Assembly (NCBI RefSeq): GCF_042654345.1
Contig: NZ_JBHSGB010000006.1
Coordinates: 62,001-126,000, forward strand
Length of the DNA stretch: 64,000 nucleotides
Source of the DNA: Pararheinheimera marina
GTDB lineage: Bacteria; Pseudomonadota; Gammaproteobacteria; Enterobacterales; Alteromonadaceae
Direction: 5' to 3'
Shown here: positions 14,821-25,200 of the stretch, piece by piece
How the letters are laid out: the number at the start of each line of letters is the position of its first letter
Position numbering within the stretch: position 1 is the first letter of the stretch
Position numbers and translations under genes: made by a program
The notes under the pieces: generated by a model
Databases searched by the model: none
The model's input: only the letters and a program-made list of their open reading frames with translations
What the model was told of the DNA's origin: nothing

Positions 14821-15698
14821 CCCAGGCATGGACTGTGGTGGGCCAGGGAGCTATCGGCTTGCTGGCCGCCAGTCGTTTGCATCTGGCTGGTTACCAGGTG
14901 CAACTGTTTCGCCGCACTGCAGGGCCCTTTCGTTATCAGTTTGAGCAGGCGGACGCCCTGCATTCTATCCAACTCAACGCCGCCCAAGCGCCAATTTCGC
15001 TGCTGTTAGTCCCGGTGAAAGCCTATGCCGTGCTGAGCGCCCTGCAGCAGTTACTGCCCTTACTCAGCCCTGACGCACAAATTGCGCTTTGCCACAATGG
15101 CATGGGCAGCATTGAACAGGTGTTGCCCTTGTTACAACCGCAACAAGGCTTGTGGTTTGTCAGCACCAGTCAGGCCACCTTTAAACCCACTGCGCAGCAG
15201 ATCAGGCACAGTGGCCAGGGCCCGTCTTACCTTGCCTGTATCAAAGCAACAGCGCCGCATTATGCGGACCTTGTGCGCTCAGCAATGGCGGTGGCTTTTG
15301 AACCTTTAACACCAGTTGACGATATTCAACCTTTGTTGTGGCGGAAATTGGCCGTTAACAGCGTGATTAACCCGCTGACTGCTTTGCATCAGGTGCCAAA
15401 TGGTGAATTGGCCAAACCAGAATTTCAGCCGCAGATCAGCGCGTTGCTTCAAGAGTTTATTGAGGTTGCAACAGCATGCGGTCAGAAGTTTGAGTTCGAC
15501 GAAATCAGCACACAGGTCCAATCGGTGATCCATAACACCGCGGCCAATTACTCATCAATGCAGCAGGACAAAGCCCATGGCAGGCCGCTGGAACTGGACG
15601 CCATTACTGGCTACCTGTTAAAGCGGGCGAAAGCGGCAGGTCTGACCCTGCCGACACATCAGGCCTTGTATCAGGCCCTGCACCAGCAGAGCCTTTAG
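14817..15698 (+). CDS. panE: 2-dehydropantoate 2-reductase PanE
   Basis: 293 residues from GTG 14817, which overlaps the stop of the VanZ-like gene. The N-terminus TVVGQGAIGLLAASRLHLAG is the NADP-binding glycine motif. Further on are NGMGSIEQV, the catalytic lysine region LLWRKLAVNSVINPLTAL, and SSMQQDKAHGRPLELDAITG, all typical of ketopantoate reductases. It reduces ketopantoate to pantoate in pantothenate/coenzyme A synthesis. A much longer frame from 14721 overlaps the VanZ gene and is not credible. It converges on thiI with a 27-nt gap. Confidence 0.88.
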   Translation: MTQAWTVVGQGAIGLLAASRLHLAGYQVQLFRRTAGPFRYQFEQADALHSIQLNAAQAPISLLLVPVKAYAVLSALQQLLPLLSPDAQIALCHNGMGSIEQVLPLLQPQQGLWFVSTSQATFKPTAQQIRHSGQGPSYLACIKATAPHYADLVRSAMAVAFEPLTPVDDIQPLLWRKLAVNSVINPLTALHQVPNGELAKPEFQPQISALLQEFIEVATACGQKFEFDEISTQVQSVIHNTAANYSSMQQDKAHGRPLELDAITGYLLKRAKAAGLTLPTHQALYQALHQQSL

Positions 15699-15725
15699 CA
15701 AAGACCCAGCGAAGAAAAAGACGCG

Positions 15726-17189
15726 TTAGATGCTGTCGTCACCGCGGTACACACCGACGTTCTTGTAACCTTGTTCGGCCAGTAACAACGCCTGTAAGCG
15801 GCTCATTACGCCACGCTTGCAGTACAGGAAGTACTGCTTGTTCTGATCCAAAGCTGAAAATTGTGAAGCCAGACGGAAAAACGGCAGCTCCTGCACCTGA
15901 TGACTGGCCTGCAGTGGTTGATCATCGGCTTCTTCCGGCGCCCGGATATCCAGGATCACCGCATCTGCCGCCATCTGCTGTTCATCCAGCACCGTTTGCA
16001 CCTGCTGATCGGCCTGGTATTCGACGGTGCGGATATCCATCACTTTGGCGTCGATGGCCAGTTGCTCCAGCATGGCCAAATCCAGCGCTTGTTCGGCACG
16101 CTCCACGTCGGACAATTTGGCACTGACCGTCGGGTTCTTCGAAATCACACCACAGTACTCTGGCATGGTTTTCGCCATATCTTCAGCGCCAATTTTGCGG
16201 CATAAATCAACAATTTCCTGTTTGTCCTGCGCCAGTAACGGCCGCAGCACCAGGGTTTCAGTGGCACGGTCAATCACGTTCAGGTTGGTGATGGTCTGGC
16301 TGGCCACCTGACCAATACTTTCGCCTGTCACAACCGCCTGGATCCCCAAACGCTCGGCCACCACAGCAGCGGCGCGCATCATCTGACGCTTCAGTACCAC
16401 GCCCATCAGGCCATTGTCGATTTTCTCGAGGATTTCATTCACCACAGGGGCAAAATCAACGCTGACAAATTTCACCTTATGGGACAACGAAAACTTCTGC
16501 CACAGGTAGAACGCCATTTGCCGCACACCGGTTTCATGCGCCGGACCACCCAGATTAAAAAACAGGTAATGGGTGCGTAAGCCTTTACGGATCATCAGGT
16601 AACTGGCCACGGCCGAGTCAAAACCACCGGAGATTAATGACAGCACATCGGTCTGGCTTGGAATTGGAAAACCACCCATACCATCATAGACTTCGCTGAC
16701 CAGCAGCAGCTTATCTTTGCGGATTTCCAGCAGCACAGTAACATCCGGCTTTTTCAGCTGAACCCGCGCCGATTCAATATGCTGGTTCAAGCCACCGCCA
16801 ATGTAGCGCTCGGCGTCCAACGAGCTGAACTCATGATTGCCCTGACGACGCACCCGCACACAAAAGCTTTTGCCTTCCAGCCGCTCGCGATACACCGGCA
16901 GTACTTTTTCAAAAATGTCGTGCAATGAACTGAAGCCGCTCGATTGCATGGCCATAAATTGCAAAATGCCGGGAATGCATTGCAGGTGTTCCACCATACG
17001 TTGCTGCAACCTGGCGTCATCCGACGGACAGCGCACCACCAGATGGTCGTAATTATTTTGAACCTTCACTTCCGGGTGCAGGCGCAACAAAATGGTTTTT
17101 AAGTTTTGTTCCAGTAACTTCGTTTGACGCTTACGCACCGACTGCGATTTAATCGAAATTTCCGGATGCAGTTTAATTAAAAATTCCAT
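15726..17189 (-). CDS. thiI: tRNA 4-thiouridine synthase ThiI with rhodanese domain
   Basis: 487 residues. In order: a ferredoxin-like and THUMP region (1-165), the PP-loop ATPase domain with SGGFDSAVAS near residue 190, the conserved PEYCGVISKNP cysteine, and a C-terminal rhodanese domain with active-site Cys at residue 457 (YCKRG). It transfers sulfur from IscS to uridine 8 of tRNA, and in enteric-type proteins with the rhodanese domain also to ThiS for thiazole synthesis. All key residues are present. Confidence 0.95.
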   Translation of the reverse strand: MEFLIKLHPEISIKSQSVRKRQTKLLEQNLKTILLRLHPEVKVQNNYDHLVVRCPSDDARLQQRMVEHLQCIPGILQFMAMQSSGFSSLHDIFEKVLPVYRERLEGKSFCVRVRRQGNHEFSSLDAERYIGGGLNQHIESARVQLKKPDVTVLLEIRKDKLLLVSEVYDGMGGFPIPSQTDVLSLISGGFDSAVASYLMIRKGLRTHYLFFNLGGPAHETGVRQMAFYLWQKFSLSHKVKFVSVDFAPVVNEILEKIDNGLMGVVLKRQMMRAAAVVAERLGIQAVVTGESIGQVASQTITNLNVIDRATETLVLRPLLAQDKQEIVDLCRKIGAEDMAKTMPEYCGVISKNPTVSAKLSDVERAEQALDLAMLEQLAIDAKVMDIRTVEYQADQQVQTVLDEQQMAADAVILDIRAPEEADDQPLQASHQVQELPFFRLASQFSALDQNKQYFLYCKRGVMSRLQALLLAEQGYKNVGVYRGDDSI

Positions 17190-17230
17190 CAGCTGACTCT
17201 GTACTCAAAAGGGGCCTGCACAAAAGGGCC

Positions 17231-17262
17231 TGAAAAAGAAAGGCGCGGATTATACCGCGCCC
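17231..17262 (-). terminator. Intrinsic terminator of pomAB
   Basis: GGCGCGG (17242-17248), loop ATTATA, CCGCGCC (17255-17261); on the minus strand it is followed by TTTCTTTTTCA. It lies 12 nt after the pomB stop. Confidence 0.75.
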
Positions 17263-17273
17263 TGCCCCGACTG

Positions 17274-18212
17274 TCAGTTGCTTTGAGGTTTGGGCTCCAG
17301 ACTTATAGGTTCAGACTCTTTGGCCTTGCCTTGCATAATGGAAATTTCAACCCGACGATTACGTTTGCGGTTGTCTGGACTGTCATTGGGCACCAGTGGC
17401 CTGGTATCGGCATGCCCCACCACCACCAGCCGGTTTTTATCAAAACCTGGTGCCTTGATCATTTCTGACGCCACCGACACGGCCCGGGCAGCGGATAAAT
17501 CCCAGTTATTGCTGTGCAGCTCGTCTGCAACCTGGTCGTCGTCGGTATGACCGGACACAGTAATTTCACCCGGCACATCTTTAATCAGCGCGCCAATTTC
17601 CTGGATGATCGGTTTAAAGCGAGGCTGTAAAAAGGACGAACCGGACGGGAAAGAGCCGTTTTCACGGATACGGATAATGATCTGCTGGCCCAGCGATTCC
17701 AGCTCAATAGCACCGTCCATAATTTGCTTTTCCAGTTGTTCAGCAATTTTTTTCAGCAGCTCGTTGGTTTGCTCCTGCATTTCACCAGCCATAGACTCTG
17801 GGTTGTCCAATGGCTCTTCGGCGGTGCTGGTCGACTGACCTCCGGTTTTATCTTCGCGTTGTTCCTGCCGGCCACCGGCCGAATCTTCTTTGCCCGCCTG
17901 GAAGTTCAGCATTTGCTGGGTCATTTCCACCGTTTGTTGCTGAATCGAATCAATAGGCGTTGGATCAGGGCGGCCAGGGCGAAACTCCATTGCAATCACA
18001 CTGGTGCCTTTGGGAATATCTTTTACTTCAATTTTGTTTTGCACACCAAAGGCATATTGCATGGAACCGGCAATTTGTTTGAACTTGAGTACGTCCATCT
18101 CAGAAAACGACAGTAGCAACACGAAAAAACACATCAGCAATGACATTAAATCGGCAAAGGTCCCCATGTAAGCTGGCAAGCCGGGAGGCGGGCATTTTTT
18201 ACATTTTGCCAT
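17274..18212 (-). CDS. pomB: Flagellar stator protein PomB (MotB family)
   Basis: 312 residues. A short cytoplasmic start with KCKKCPPPGLP is followed by one membrane helix (TFADLMSLLMCFFVLLLSF) carrying the ion-conducting aspartate at residue 21. Then comes a plug/linker rich in Gln, Glu and Met and a C-terminal OmpA-like peptidoglycan-binding domain (VSGHTDDDQVADELHSNNWD, NRLVVVGHADTRPLVPN, NRKRNRRVEI). The KCKKCPPPG start is typical of sodium-driven PomB rather than proton-driven MotB. With PomA it forms the stator ring that drives the polar flagellum. It sits 11 nt after pomA in the same operon. Confidence 0.93.
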   Translation of the reverse strand: MAKCKKCPPPGLPAYMGTFADLMSLLMCFFVLLLSFSEMDVLKFKQIAGSMQYAFGVQNKIEVKDIPKGTSVIAMEFRPGRPDPTPIDSIQQQTVEMTQQMLNFQAGKEDSAGGRQEQREDKTGGQSTSTAEEPLDNPESMAGEMQEQTNELLKKIAEQLEKQIMDGAIELESLGQQIIIRIRENGSFPSGSSFLQPRFKPIIQEIGALIKDVPGEITVSGHTDDDQVADELHSNNWDLSAARAVSVASEMIKAPGFDKNRLVVVGHADTRPLVPNDSPDNRKRNRRVEISIMQGKAKESEPISLEPKPQSN

Positions 18213-18223
18213 CAGATCAGCTC

Positions 18224-18991
18224 CTACTCGGCCGGTGCCACTTCACGTTTTTTCGACGCCAGATAATTACGCAACAGACTCTCGATCACTTTAGGGTTCT
18301 GCCCATCCTGAATGCCCATAATGGCGTCCAGGATCAATTCACTGTTGGTTTTCTCTTCTTCGTTGCGAACTGCCATTTTTTCAGACAAAGGCAGGAAAAT
18401 ACAGTTGGCCTGAATGGCGCCGTACAAAGTTGTTAACAAAGCAACCGCCATAGCCGGGCCTATGGCTTTCGGATCCGACATATTCGACAACATCGCCACC
18501 AGACCAATCAGGGTGCCGATCATGCCCATTGCCGGACCCAGGTCACCCAGTTGCTTAAAAACACCTATGGCTGCTTCATGCCGGCTATAGGTCAGTTCAA
18601 TATCTTTTTCCAGCGTGCCACGTACCACATCCGCATCATGACCATCCACCAGCATATTGATGCCTTTTTGCATAAAAGGGTTTGGGATTTCAGCCTCTTC
18701 CAATGCAAGGAATCCGCCTTTACGGGCAGAGTCAGCCAGCTGAACTGCTTTTTCTATCAGCTCTTCCGGCGACTCAATCTTAAACATAAAGGCTTTGCCA
18801 ATGGCCTTCATCGCGTCAGCCAGTTGCGAAAAGGTGAACTTCATGATCACCGCAGTAAAACTGCCGCCAAATACAATAACGATAGACACGAAGTCGTAGA
18901 ACATGCCTATGCTGCCACTGGAGCTGAGCCACATAGCCCAGACCATCATGCCCATAGTCGCAATCAAACCTATGACGGTTGCTAAATCCAC
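18224..18991 (-). CDS. pomA: Flagellar stator protein PomA (MotA family)
   Basis: 255 residues, GTG start at 18991 with GGGGGA upstream. Four membrane helices: MDLATVIGLIATMGMMVW at the N-terminus, FYDFVSIVIVFGGSFTAVIM, then after the cytoplasmic loop GDLGPAMGMIGTLIGLVAML and AMAVALLTTLYGAIQANCIF. The loop between helices 2 and 3 holds the charged residues that touch the rotor (R and E around EVEI/RHEAAIG). Length and start match Vibrio and Shewanella PomA. A FliA-type promoter lies upstream at 19049-19075. Confidence 0.95.
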   Translation of the reverse strand: MDLATVIGLIATMGMMVWAMWLSSSGSIGMFYDFVSIVIVFGGSFTAVIMKFTFSQLADAMKAIGKAFMFKIESPEELIEKAVQLADSARKGGFLALEEAEIPNPFMQKGINMLVDGHDADVVRGTLEKDIELTYSRHEAAIGVFKQLGDLGPAMGMIGTLIGLVAMLSNMSDPKAIGPAMAVALLTTLYGAIQANCIFLPLSEKMAVRNEEEKTNSELILDAIMGIQDGQNPKVIESLLRNYLASKKREVAPAE

Positions 18992-19048
18992 GGTTTATCC
19001 CCCAAAAACGACCGGCAAATTTTCGGTTTTATCTTAGCTTATAATGAG

Positions 19049-19075
19049 TTATCGGCAAAACTATGGGATAGTTGA
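19049..19075 (-). promoter_or_regulatory. Sigma-28 (FliA)-type promoter of pomAB
   Basis: On the minus strand TCAACTAT (19075-19068, 5/8 to TAAAGTTT), 11 nt, then GCCGATAA (19056-19049, 8/8). The -10 is perfect and spacing exact; the -35 is weak. Confidence 0.6.
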
Positions 19076-19180
19076 ACAAGAATTTCAGTGCTCAACTGAT
19101 TTATCCTTTCCCAAGCTGCAGCAGATTGCTCATAATAACGCGCTCAGCTTGGGTTGCACACCGACTTTCGGGCAAAAACA

Positions 19181-19423
19181 ATGACAAAGAAAAAAACAGA
19201 TTTCAGCCAATTCGAACAAGGCTTGTCCGAACTGGAGCAGATAGTACAGCAACTGGAACAAGGCGATCTGCAGCTTGACCAGGCGCTGGCACAATTTGAA
19301 CGTGGTATTACGCTAGTCCGCCAGAGCCAGCAGCAGCTGCAAGCCGCTCAACAGAAAGTGCAGATTTTGCTGGAACAGCAAGGTGAAGAATCGCTGCAAC
19401 CATTCAGCGGTGCAGAGGATTAA
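19181..19423 (+). CDS. xseB: Exodeoxyribonuclease VII small subunit XseB
   Basis: 80 residues from ATG 19181 (MTKKKTDFSQFEQGLSELEQ), the usual family start; a longer frame from 19154 adds an unrelated stretch. The protein is a two-helix coiled coil with LEQIVQQLEQGDLQLDQALAQFERG, the classic XseB pattern. With XseA (not in the window) it forms the single-strand nuclease exonuclease VII. It is followed after 3 nt by ispA and then dxs, an order conserved across Gammaproteobacteria. Confidence 0.95.
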   Translation: MTKKKTDFSQFEQGLSELEQIVQQLEQGDLQLDQALAQFERGITLVRQSQQQLQAAQQKVQILLEQQGEESLQPFSGAED

Positions 19424-19426
19424 CAC

Positions 19427-20311
19427 ATGCTGGTTGCCTTATCTCATTATCAACAACGACTGGAACAGCAACTGACTCAGCAACTGGACGCCCGCCCCCT
19501 GACGGACCCGGTGCTATTGCAAGCCATGCGTTACAGCCTGTTGCTTGGCGGTAAACGCCTGCGCCCTTATTTAGTCTACAGTTGCGGTCAGATGCTCGGT
19601 GCCAGCCTGACCGATCTGGACGGTCCTGCTTGTGCTATTGAAGCGCTGCATACCTACTCGCTGATCCATGACGACCTGCCTGCCATGGACAACGATGACT
19701 TGCGCCGCGGTAAACCGACCTGTCATAAAGCCTTTGATGAAGCCAACGCCATTCTGGCCGGTGACGCGCTGCAGGCGCTGGCCTTTGAATGGCTCAGCCT
19801 GCACCCGTACCAGAATGTTGCGCCCAACCGCATTGTCGCTATGGTGCAACAACTGGCGTTGCAATCCGGCTACAACGGCATGTGCGGTGGTCAGGCCATC
19901 GATTTGGCGCACACAGATAAAAAGATGACGCTGGACGCGCTGGAGCAGATGCACCAGTTAAAAACCGGCGCCTTAATTGAGTGCGCCATTCGCTTTGCCT
20001 ATCTGGCAAGCCCGGTCGACAACGAGCAGCATCTGGCTGCACTGGTCCGCTACAGCCGCGCTATTGGTCTGGCGTTTCAGGTGCAGGATGACATTCTGGA
20101 TATTGAAGGCGACACCGCCGTGCTTGGCAAAACCGCAGGCTCCGATCAGAAAGCCAACAAAGCCACCTACCCCGCTTTACTGGGTCTGCCACAGGCAAAA
20201 CAAAAGGCAATTCAGCTGGTCGAACAAGCTCAGGCTGAGTTACACTCCTTGCCTTATGACACCACAGCACTGGCCGGACTGGCGCAGTATGTGATCGCTC
20301 GACAGTATTAA
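19427..20311 (+). CDS. ispA: Farnesyl diphosphate synthase IspA
   Basis: 294 residues. It condenses dimethylallyl diphosphate with two isopentenyl diphosphates to farnesyl diphosphate, the precursor of undecaprenyl phosphate and quinone side chains. Seen: GGKRLRPYLVY, first aspartate-rich motif DDLPAMDND, second motif DDILDIEGD, and the catalytic lysine/threonine segment MHQLKTGALIECAIR. Aspartates are intact in both metal-binding motifs. It sits between xseB and dxs in one operon. Confidence 0.96.
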   Translation: MLVALSHYQQRLEQQLTQQLDARPLTDPVLLQAMRYSLLLGGKRLRPYLVYSCGQMLGASLTDLDGPACAIEALHTYSLIHDDLPAMDNDDLRRGKPTCHKAFDEANAILAGDALQALAFEWLSLHPYQNVAPNRIVAMVQQLALQSGYNGMCGGQAIDLAHTDKKMTLDALEQMHQLKTGALIECAIRFAYLASPVDNEQHLAALVRYSRAIGLAFQVQDDILDIEGDTAVLGKTAGSDQKANKATYPALLGLPQAKQKAIQLVEQAQAELHSLPYDTTALAGLAQYVIARQY

Positions 20312-20325
20312 TACAGGCATTTTTC

Positions 20326-22191
20326 ATGGCTTCAGAAGTTCACGATTTTTCTCTATTGGCCCAAGCCAGCTGGCCAGCTGAACTCCGTCAGCTCCCTCAG
20401 GATCAGCTGGTTCAGCTCTGTGATGAGCTGCGCGCTTTTCTGCTGAAAACCGTCAGCCAGAGCAGTGGCCATTTTGCTTCAGGTCTTGGCACCATAGAAC
20501 TGACGACTGCACTGCATTATGTGTACAACACTCCATTCGACCGCCTGATTTGGGACGTCGGCCACCAGGCCTACCCGCACAAAATTCTGACAGGACGCCG
20601 CGACCAGATGCACAGCATCCGGCAAAAAGACGGCCTGCATCCGTTTCCCTGGCGTGAAGAAAGTGAATACGATGTGTTGAGTGTCGGTCACTCAAGCACC
20701 TCGATCAGTGCGGCTTTGGGCATGGCCATTGCTGCCAGAGCAGAACAAAAAAACCGCAAAGTCGTGGCCGTTATTGGTGATGGCGCTATTACCGCTGGTA
20801 TGGCGTTTGAGGCGCTGAACCATGCCGGTGAAGTGAAACCCGACATGCTGGTAGTGCTGAACGACAACGAAATGTCGATTTCAGAAAACGTCGGTGCACT
20901 GAACCGCTATTTTGCCCGCATTTTATCCGGAAATTTCTACACCAACCTGCGCGAAGGCGGTAAAAAAATTCTGCGTAATGTGCCACCTTTGCATGAGCTG
21001 GCCAGTCGCGCGGAAGAGCACTTTAAAGGCATGGTCACCCCTGGCACCTTTTTCGAAGAGCTGGGGTTTAACTACATTGGTCCGATTGACGGCCACGATG
21101 TGGTGAGTCTGGTCGACACCATTCGCAATATGCGCAACATGAAAGGCCCTCAGTTGCTGCATGTGGTGACGAAAAAAGGCAAGGGCTACCTACCTGCGGA
21201 AAAAGACCCTATTGGTTACCATGCGGTCAGCAAATTTGACCCAACAGCCAATAAACAACCCGAGAAAAAAGCCAGCAAACCCAGCTTCTCCAATGTGTTT
21301 GGTCAGTGGATTTGCGATATGGCGGCCGCCGACAGCAAGCTGATGGGCATTACCCCGGCGATGCGTGAAGGTTCGGATCTGGTGCGTTTTTCCCGCGATT
21401 TCCCGGAGCGTTACTTTGATGTCGCCATAGCAGAACAGCATGCAGTCACATTGGCGGCAGGTATGGCGATTGAAGGCCTGAAGCCTGTGGTCGCCATTTA
21501 CTCCAGCTTCCTGCAGCGCGGCTATGATCAACTGATCCATGACGTAGCACTGCAAAATCTGGATGTGCTGTTTGCGGTGGACCGGGCTGGCGTGGTCGGT
21601 GCCGATGGCCCAACTCACCAGGGCGCCTTTGATATCAGCTTTATGCGCTGCATCCCAAATATGCTGGTGATGGTGCCGTCTGATGAAAACGAATGTCGTC
21701 AGCTGCTGTATACCGGCTATATGCACCAGGGCCCAGCTGCAGTGCGTTACCCTCGTGGTGTCGGTTCTGGTATCACACCAGAGGCTCAGATGCAGGCACT
21801 GCCGGTCGGCAAAGGCCTGATTCGCCGTCAGGGCGAGAAAGTCGCATTGCTGGTGTTTGGCCCACTGCTGCAACAAGCCATTCCAGTCGCCGAGCAGTTA
21901 AACGCCACTTTGGTTGATATGCGTTTTGTTAAACCACTGGATCAAACACTGTTACGGACCTTAAGTCAGGACCACAGCCATTTTGTCACCATTGAAGACA
22001 ATGCGTTGATGGGCGGCGCAGGCTCAGCCGTTAATGAGTTCTGCATTGCCGGGCAATTGCCGGTGCGCCTGTGCAACCTGGCGCTGCCGGATCAGTTTAT
22101 TAAACACGGCACTCAGGAGCAGATCTATGCTGAACTGGGCCTGGACAGCGCAGGTTTACTGCAGTCCATTCAGAGTTTTCTGGCCCGTTAA
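20326..22191 (+). CDS. dxs: 1-deoxy-D-xylulose-5-phosphate synthase Dxs
   Basis: 621 residues, normal length. It joins pyruvate and glyceraldehyde 3-phosphate using thiamine diphosphate, the first and rate-setting step of the MEP isoprenoid route. Seen: VGHQAYPHKILTGRR, the thiamine diphosphate motif GDGAITAGMAFEALNHAG, RYFDVAIAEQHAVTLAAGMA with the catalytic glutamate, and DRAGVVGADGPTHQGAFD. Together with ispA just upstream, it links the start and the middle of isoprenoid synthesis in one operon. Confidence 0.97.
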   Translation: MASEVHDFSLLAQASWPAELRQLPQDQLVQLCDELRAFLLKTVSQSSGHFASGLGTIELTTALHYVYNTPFDRLIWDVGHQAYPHKILTGRRDQMHSIRQKDGLHPFPWREESEYDVLSVGHSSTSISAALGMAIAARAEQKNRKVVAVIGDGAITAGMAFEALNHAGEVKPDMLVVLNDNEMSISENVGALNRYFARILSGNFYTNLREGGKKILRNVPPLHELASRAEEHFKGMVTPGTFFEELGFNYIGPIDGHDVVSLVDTIRNMRNMKGPQLLHVVTKKGKGYLPAEKDPIGYHAVSKFDPTANKQPEKKASKPSFSNVFGQWICDMAAADSKLMGITPAMREGSDLVRFSRDFPERYFDVAIAEQHAVTLAAGMAIEGLKPVVAIYSSFLQRGYDQLIHDVALQNLDVLFAVDRAGVVGADGPTHQGAFDISFMRCIPNMLVMVPSDENECRQLLYTGYMHQGPAAVRYPRGVGSGITPEAQMQALPVGKGLIRRQGEKVALLVFGPLLQQAIPVAEQLNATLVDMRFVKPLDQTLLRTLSQDHSHFVTIEDNALMGGAGSAVNEFCIAGQLPVRLCNLALPDQFIKHGTQEQIYAELGLDSAGLLQSIQSFLAR

Positions 22192-22200
22192 TTGTTGCGG

Positions 22201-22230
22201 TACAGCTATCGCTTAAGGGCGATAGCTGTA
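22201..22230. terminator. 12-bp hairpin between dxs and the GGDEF gene
   Basis: TACAGCTATCGC, loop TTAAGG, GCGATAGCTGTA. It overlaps the last codons of the minus-strand gene and follows the dxs stop by 9 nt. There is no T-run on either side, so it may block read-through or protect 3' ends rather than act as a classical intrinsic terminator. Confidence 0.45.
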
Positions 22231-25200
22231 CACTTCAAACCAGGCCATGCCATCGGCCAGCAATTTCTCCACCAGCTGCTCAATATGACCGGCATCTTCA
22301 AACTCAAAGGCATCCACCTGAGCATCAAAACTCAAACAGGCATTGCCATTACGTCCAGATACTTTCACCCGTTTGCCGGCAATTTCGGCCAGCTGCAGCG
22401 AGATCTCCCAGGAGATCAGTTGCCCACCCAACAAGTCCAACGGGAAGCAGGCATAACCAATAGAACAGCTTAACGCCAATGACTGTCCGTCTGGTGTGAC
22501 AAACAGGTGTGCAGCCAGCTTCTGATTCCATTGACGGGCATAATCAGCCACTGCCGTTTGCTGCACATCACGCAGTACCAGCACAAACTGCTCTCCAGCA
22601 TAGCGCACGACATAATCCGCTCCGCGGCTCTCCCGCAGCAATAAAGCACTGACTTGCTGCAGAATAGCGTCACCCACACTGTTGCCATGCATGTCGTTAA
22701 TTTGCTTAAAGTGATCCAAATCCAGATGCAGCAACGCCATGCACTTGCCTTGCTGCAACATGGTTTCACGGTTCTGCTGGTACTGCTCGGCGTCTTTCGG
22801 CAGCTGTTCAAACAAGAAGCGTCGGTTGCGTAAACCTGTTAACGCGTCCTTATGGGTCAGTTGCTGCAGTTGTTCATTCAGCTCATACAAGCGCTCGTTG
22901 CTGCTTTGCAACTCCGACGTTCGCTGGCTCACCAGCTTACTGAGCTCCTGTTGCTGCTGAATGCTCTTGCGCCGCCATCCCCAGGCAGATGCATACAACA
23001 GCAACAGCAGCAGCAATACCCACAATCCCTGATACACCAGGGTTTCGTTGAATAACCGAGGAACCACCAATTCCAGATGTTGCTGCTGTTCAGCCGACCA
23101 GGCTTGCCCGCTATACCTGGCCTGCAACTCAAAGCTGTAAGCACCGGGTGGTAAGTTGGTATAAATGGCCTCGCGCCGTTGTCCTGCGTATTGCCAGAGT
23201 TGATCAAAACCGTTCAGGCGATAGCGAAATTCGACGTCGTTGCTCTTCCGGAACTCCAGCGCGCTGTAATGCAAAGAGACATTGCGGTCGGACAATTCCA
23301 GCACCAGCCGATGTTGTTCTGGCTGCAGCAGGTAAACCTCCCGCCCAACCACAGACTGCAACAAAGGTTTCAGTTTTTTATCCGACAAAGCTTTCAGGTC
23401 AAGTGGTACTGCCACCAGACCTTTTAAACTCGGATACCACAGCTGGTTTTGCCACAGCGCAACTTTACTGTGACCAGAGCCGTTGCAGCACCGCCCAGGG
23501 GCTGCGCCAAGCTGACGGTCATAAGGGGTCAGCACCTGTTCAAATGGGGGAATATGCTCTTCGTCCCCATCAAGCTCTGCGGCGTTCACTCTGAAAATGC
23601 CTTTGAGCGAGCTGGCCCACAGCAGCTTGGCTTTTGCGTCAAACCACAGACTAACTACAGGCTCCTGCGGCAAACCATTACTGCTGGAAAACTGTCGCCA
23701 TAACCCAGCCACAGAGCGGACAAACAAGCCATCATCCAGCGTAGCGACCAGCAAACGTTTGTCTGGCAAGGTTAAAATAGCCGTAATATAGGCGCCGTAT
23801 AAGGAGGTGCCGACCCCAACTCTGCTGAGCTTTTGCTGCTCATGCCAATACAAGCCGCCTGTCGTCCCCACATACAAACCTGCCCTGGTCGCTTCAATCA
23901 CTGTGACAAAATTAGATTCCAGTTCGGCATTAAATGATGCCGCTTCTAAGCGCTGGCCATCGTAATGGAACAGACCGGTTGCACCACCAAACCACAGGCC
24001 ACCTTGCAGGCTTGGCTGCACAACCCGCAACTGAACGTCTGCCAGCCCGGCAAAGGGTTGACTGAGCTGGCCACTGTCAGGGTCAAACCTCAGTAACCCC
24101 CGGTCGGTGCCTAACCAAAGTTGTTGCTGAAACTCTGACAAGTCATAGACATTGCGATTCGCCAGCTGCTTGTCGTTCAGCCAGCTATGGAACTGTAAAT
24201 TCTTGTCCAGCAGCCCAACGCTGCTCTGGGTCGCCAGTAACAGTCCACGTTGCTCTGGGGAATAGCGCACCGAGCGCACTATCGCGTCCCGCTGTCCCTG
24301 GCCAACCACTCGCTTTATATGACCAGGTGACGCTCGGAACAGACCTTCACTGAAGCTGGCCAGCCAGATATTCTGTTCGCTGTCTTCAAACACATCACTG
24401 AACCAAGGCGAGCTGCTCAGTTCGTCTGAGTTGATCCGCTGCCACTGTTCTTTCGCCTGGCGGTAATACAAGGTGTTATAACTCGACACCCAATCATTGC
24501 CGCGACTGTCACGAAATAAGGTGTACACGGGTGAGCTGTCAGTGTGGGGTTCAGGACAGACTTCCAGCTCCATGTTGGCATTCAGATGGAAATAGCCAGA
24601 CTCGCTGGCCAGATGCAAACTGGTACCGGTCCAGAGCAAATCATAAATTGGGTGCTGTTGCAGCTGAGTAGGTAGTGGAATGCTCAACACCTTCAGATCA
24701 GGGCTGATACGATGCAAATGATGCGCTGTACTGACCCAGACATCATCCCCCGCCTTTCTCAGCTGCACCACTGGCTCTTTAATCAGATCAATACGGCTGA
24801 CTTTCCCTTGACTGACCCTGAACAGGTTCTCGGCCGCGACCCAAACGGCCTGATCAGCCATCTGCACTATGGAGGTCACTTCAGAAAGTATTGGAAAGCG
24901 TTCAAATTTCAGGCTACCCGGGTCCACCCCAGCCAGGCCTGCTTTGGTGCCTATCCATAAGTAGCCAGAAGTGTCCAGCAACAACTGATTAATCGAGTTA
25001 CTGGGTAACTGCCGGATCGTTTTCGAGCTATAGGTGACAAATTGCTGACCATCAAAACGATTGAGCCCATAGGAGGTGCCAACCCAGATGTAGCCTTGCA
25101 GATCTTGGCTGACCGCGCGTACAGAATTTGAAGACAAGCCATCAGCGCTGGTCCAGTGTTTGACGTCAAAATCGTAAATGGAAGAAGGCTGGGCAGACAG

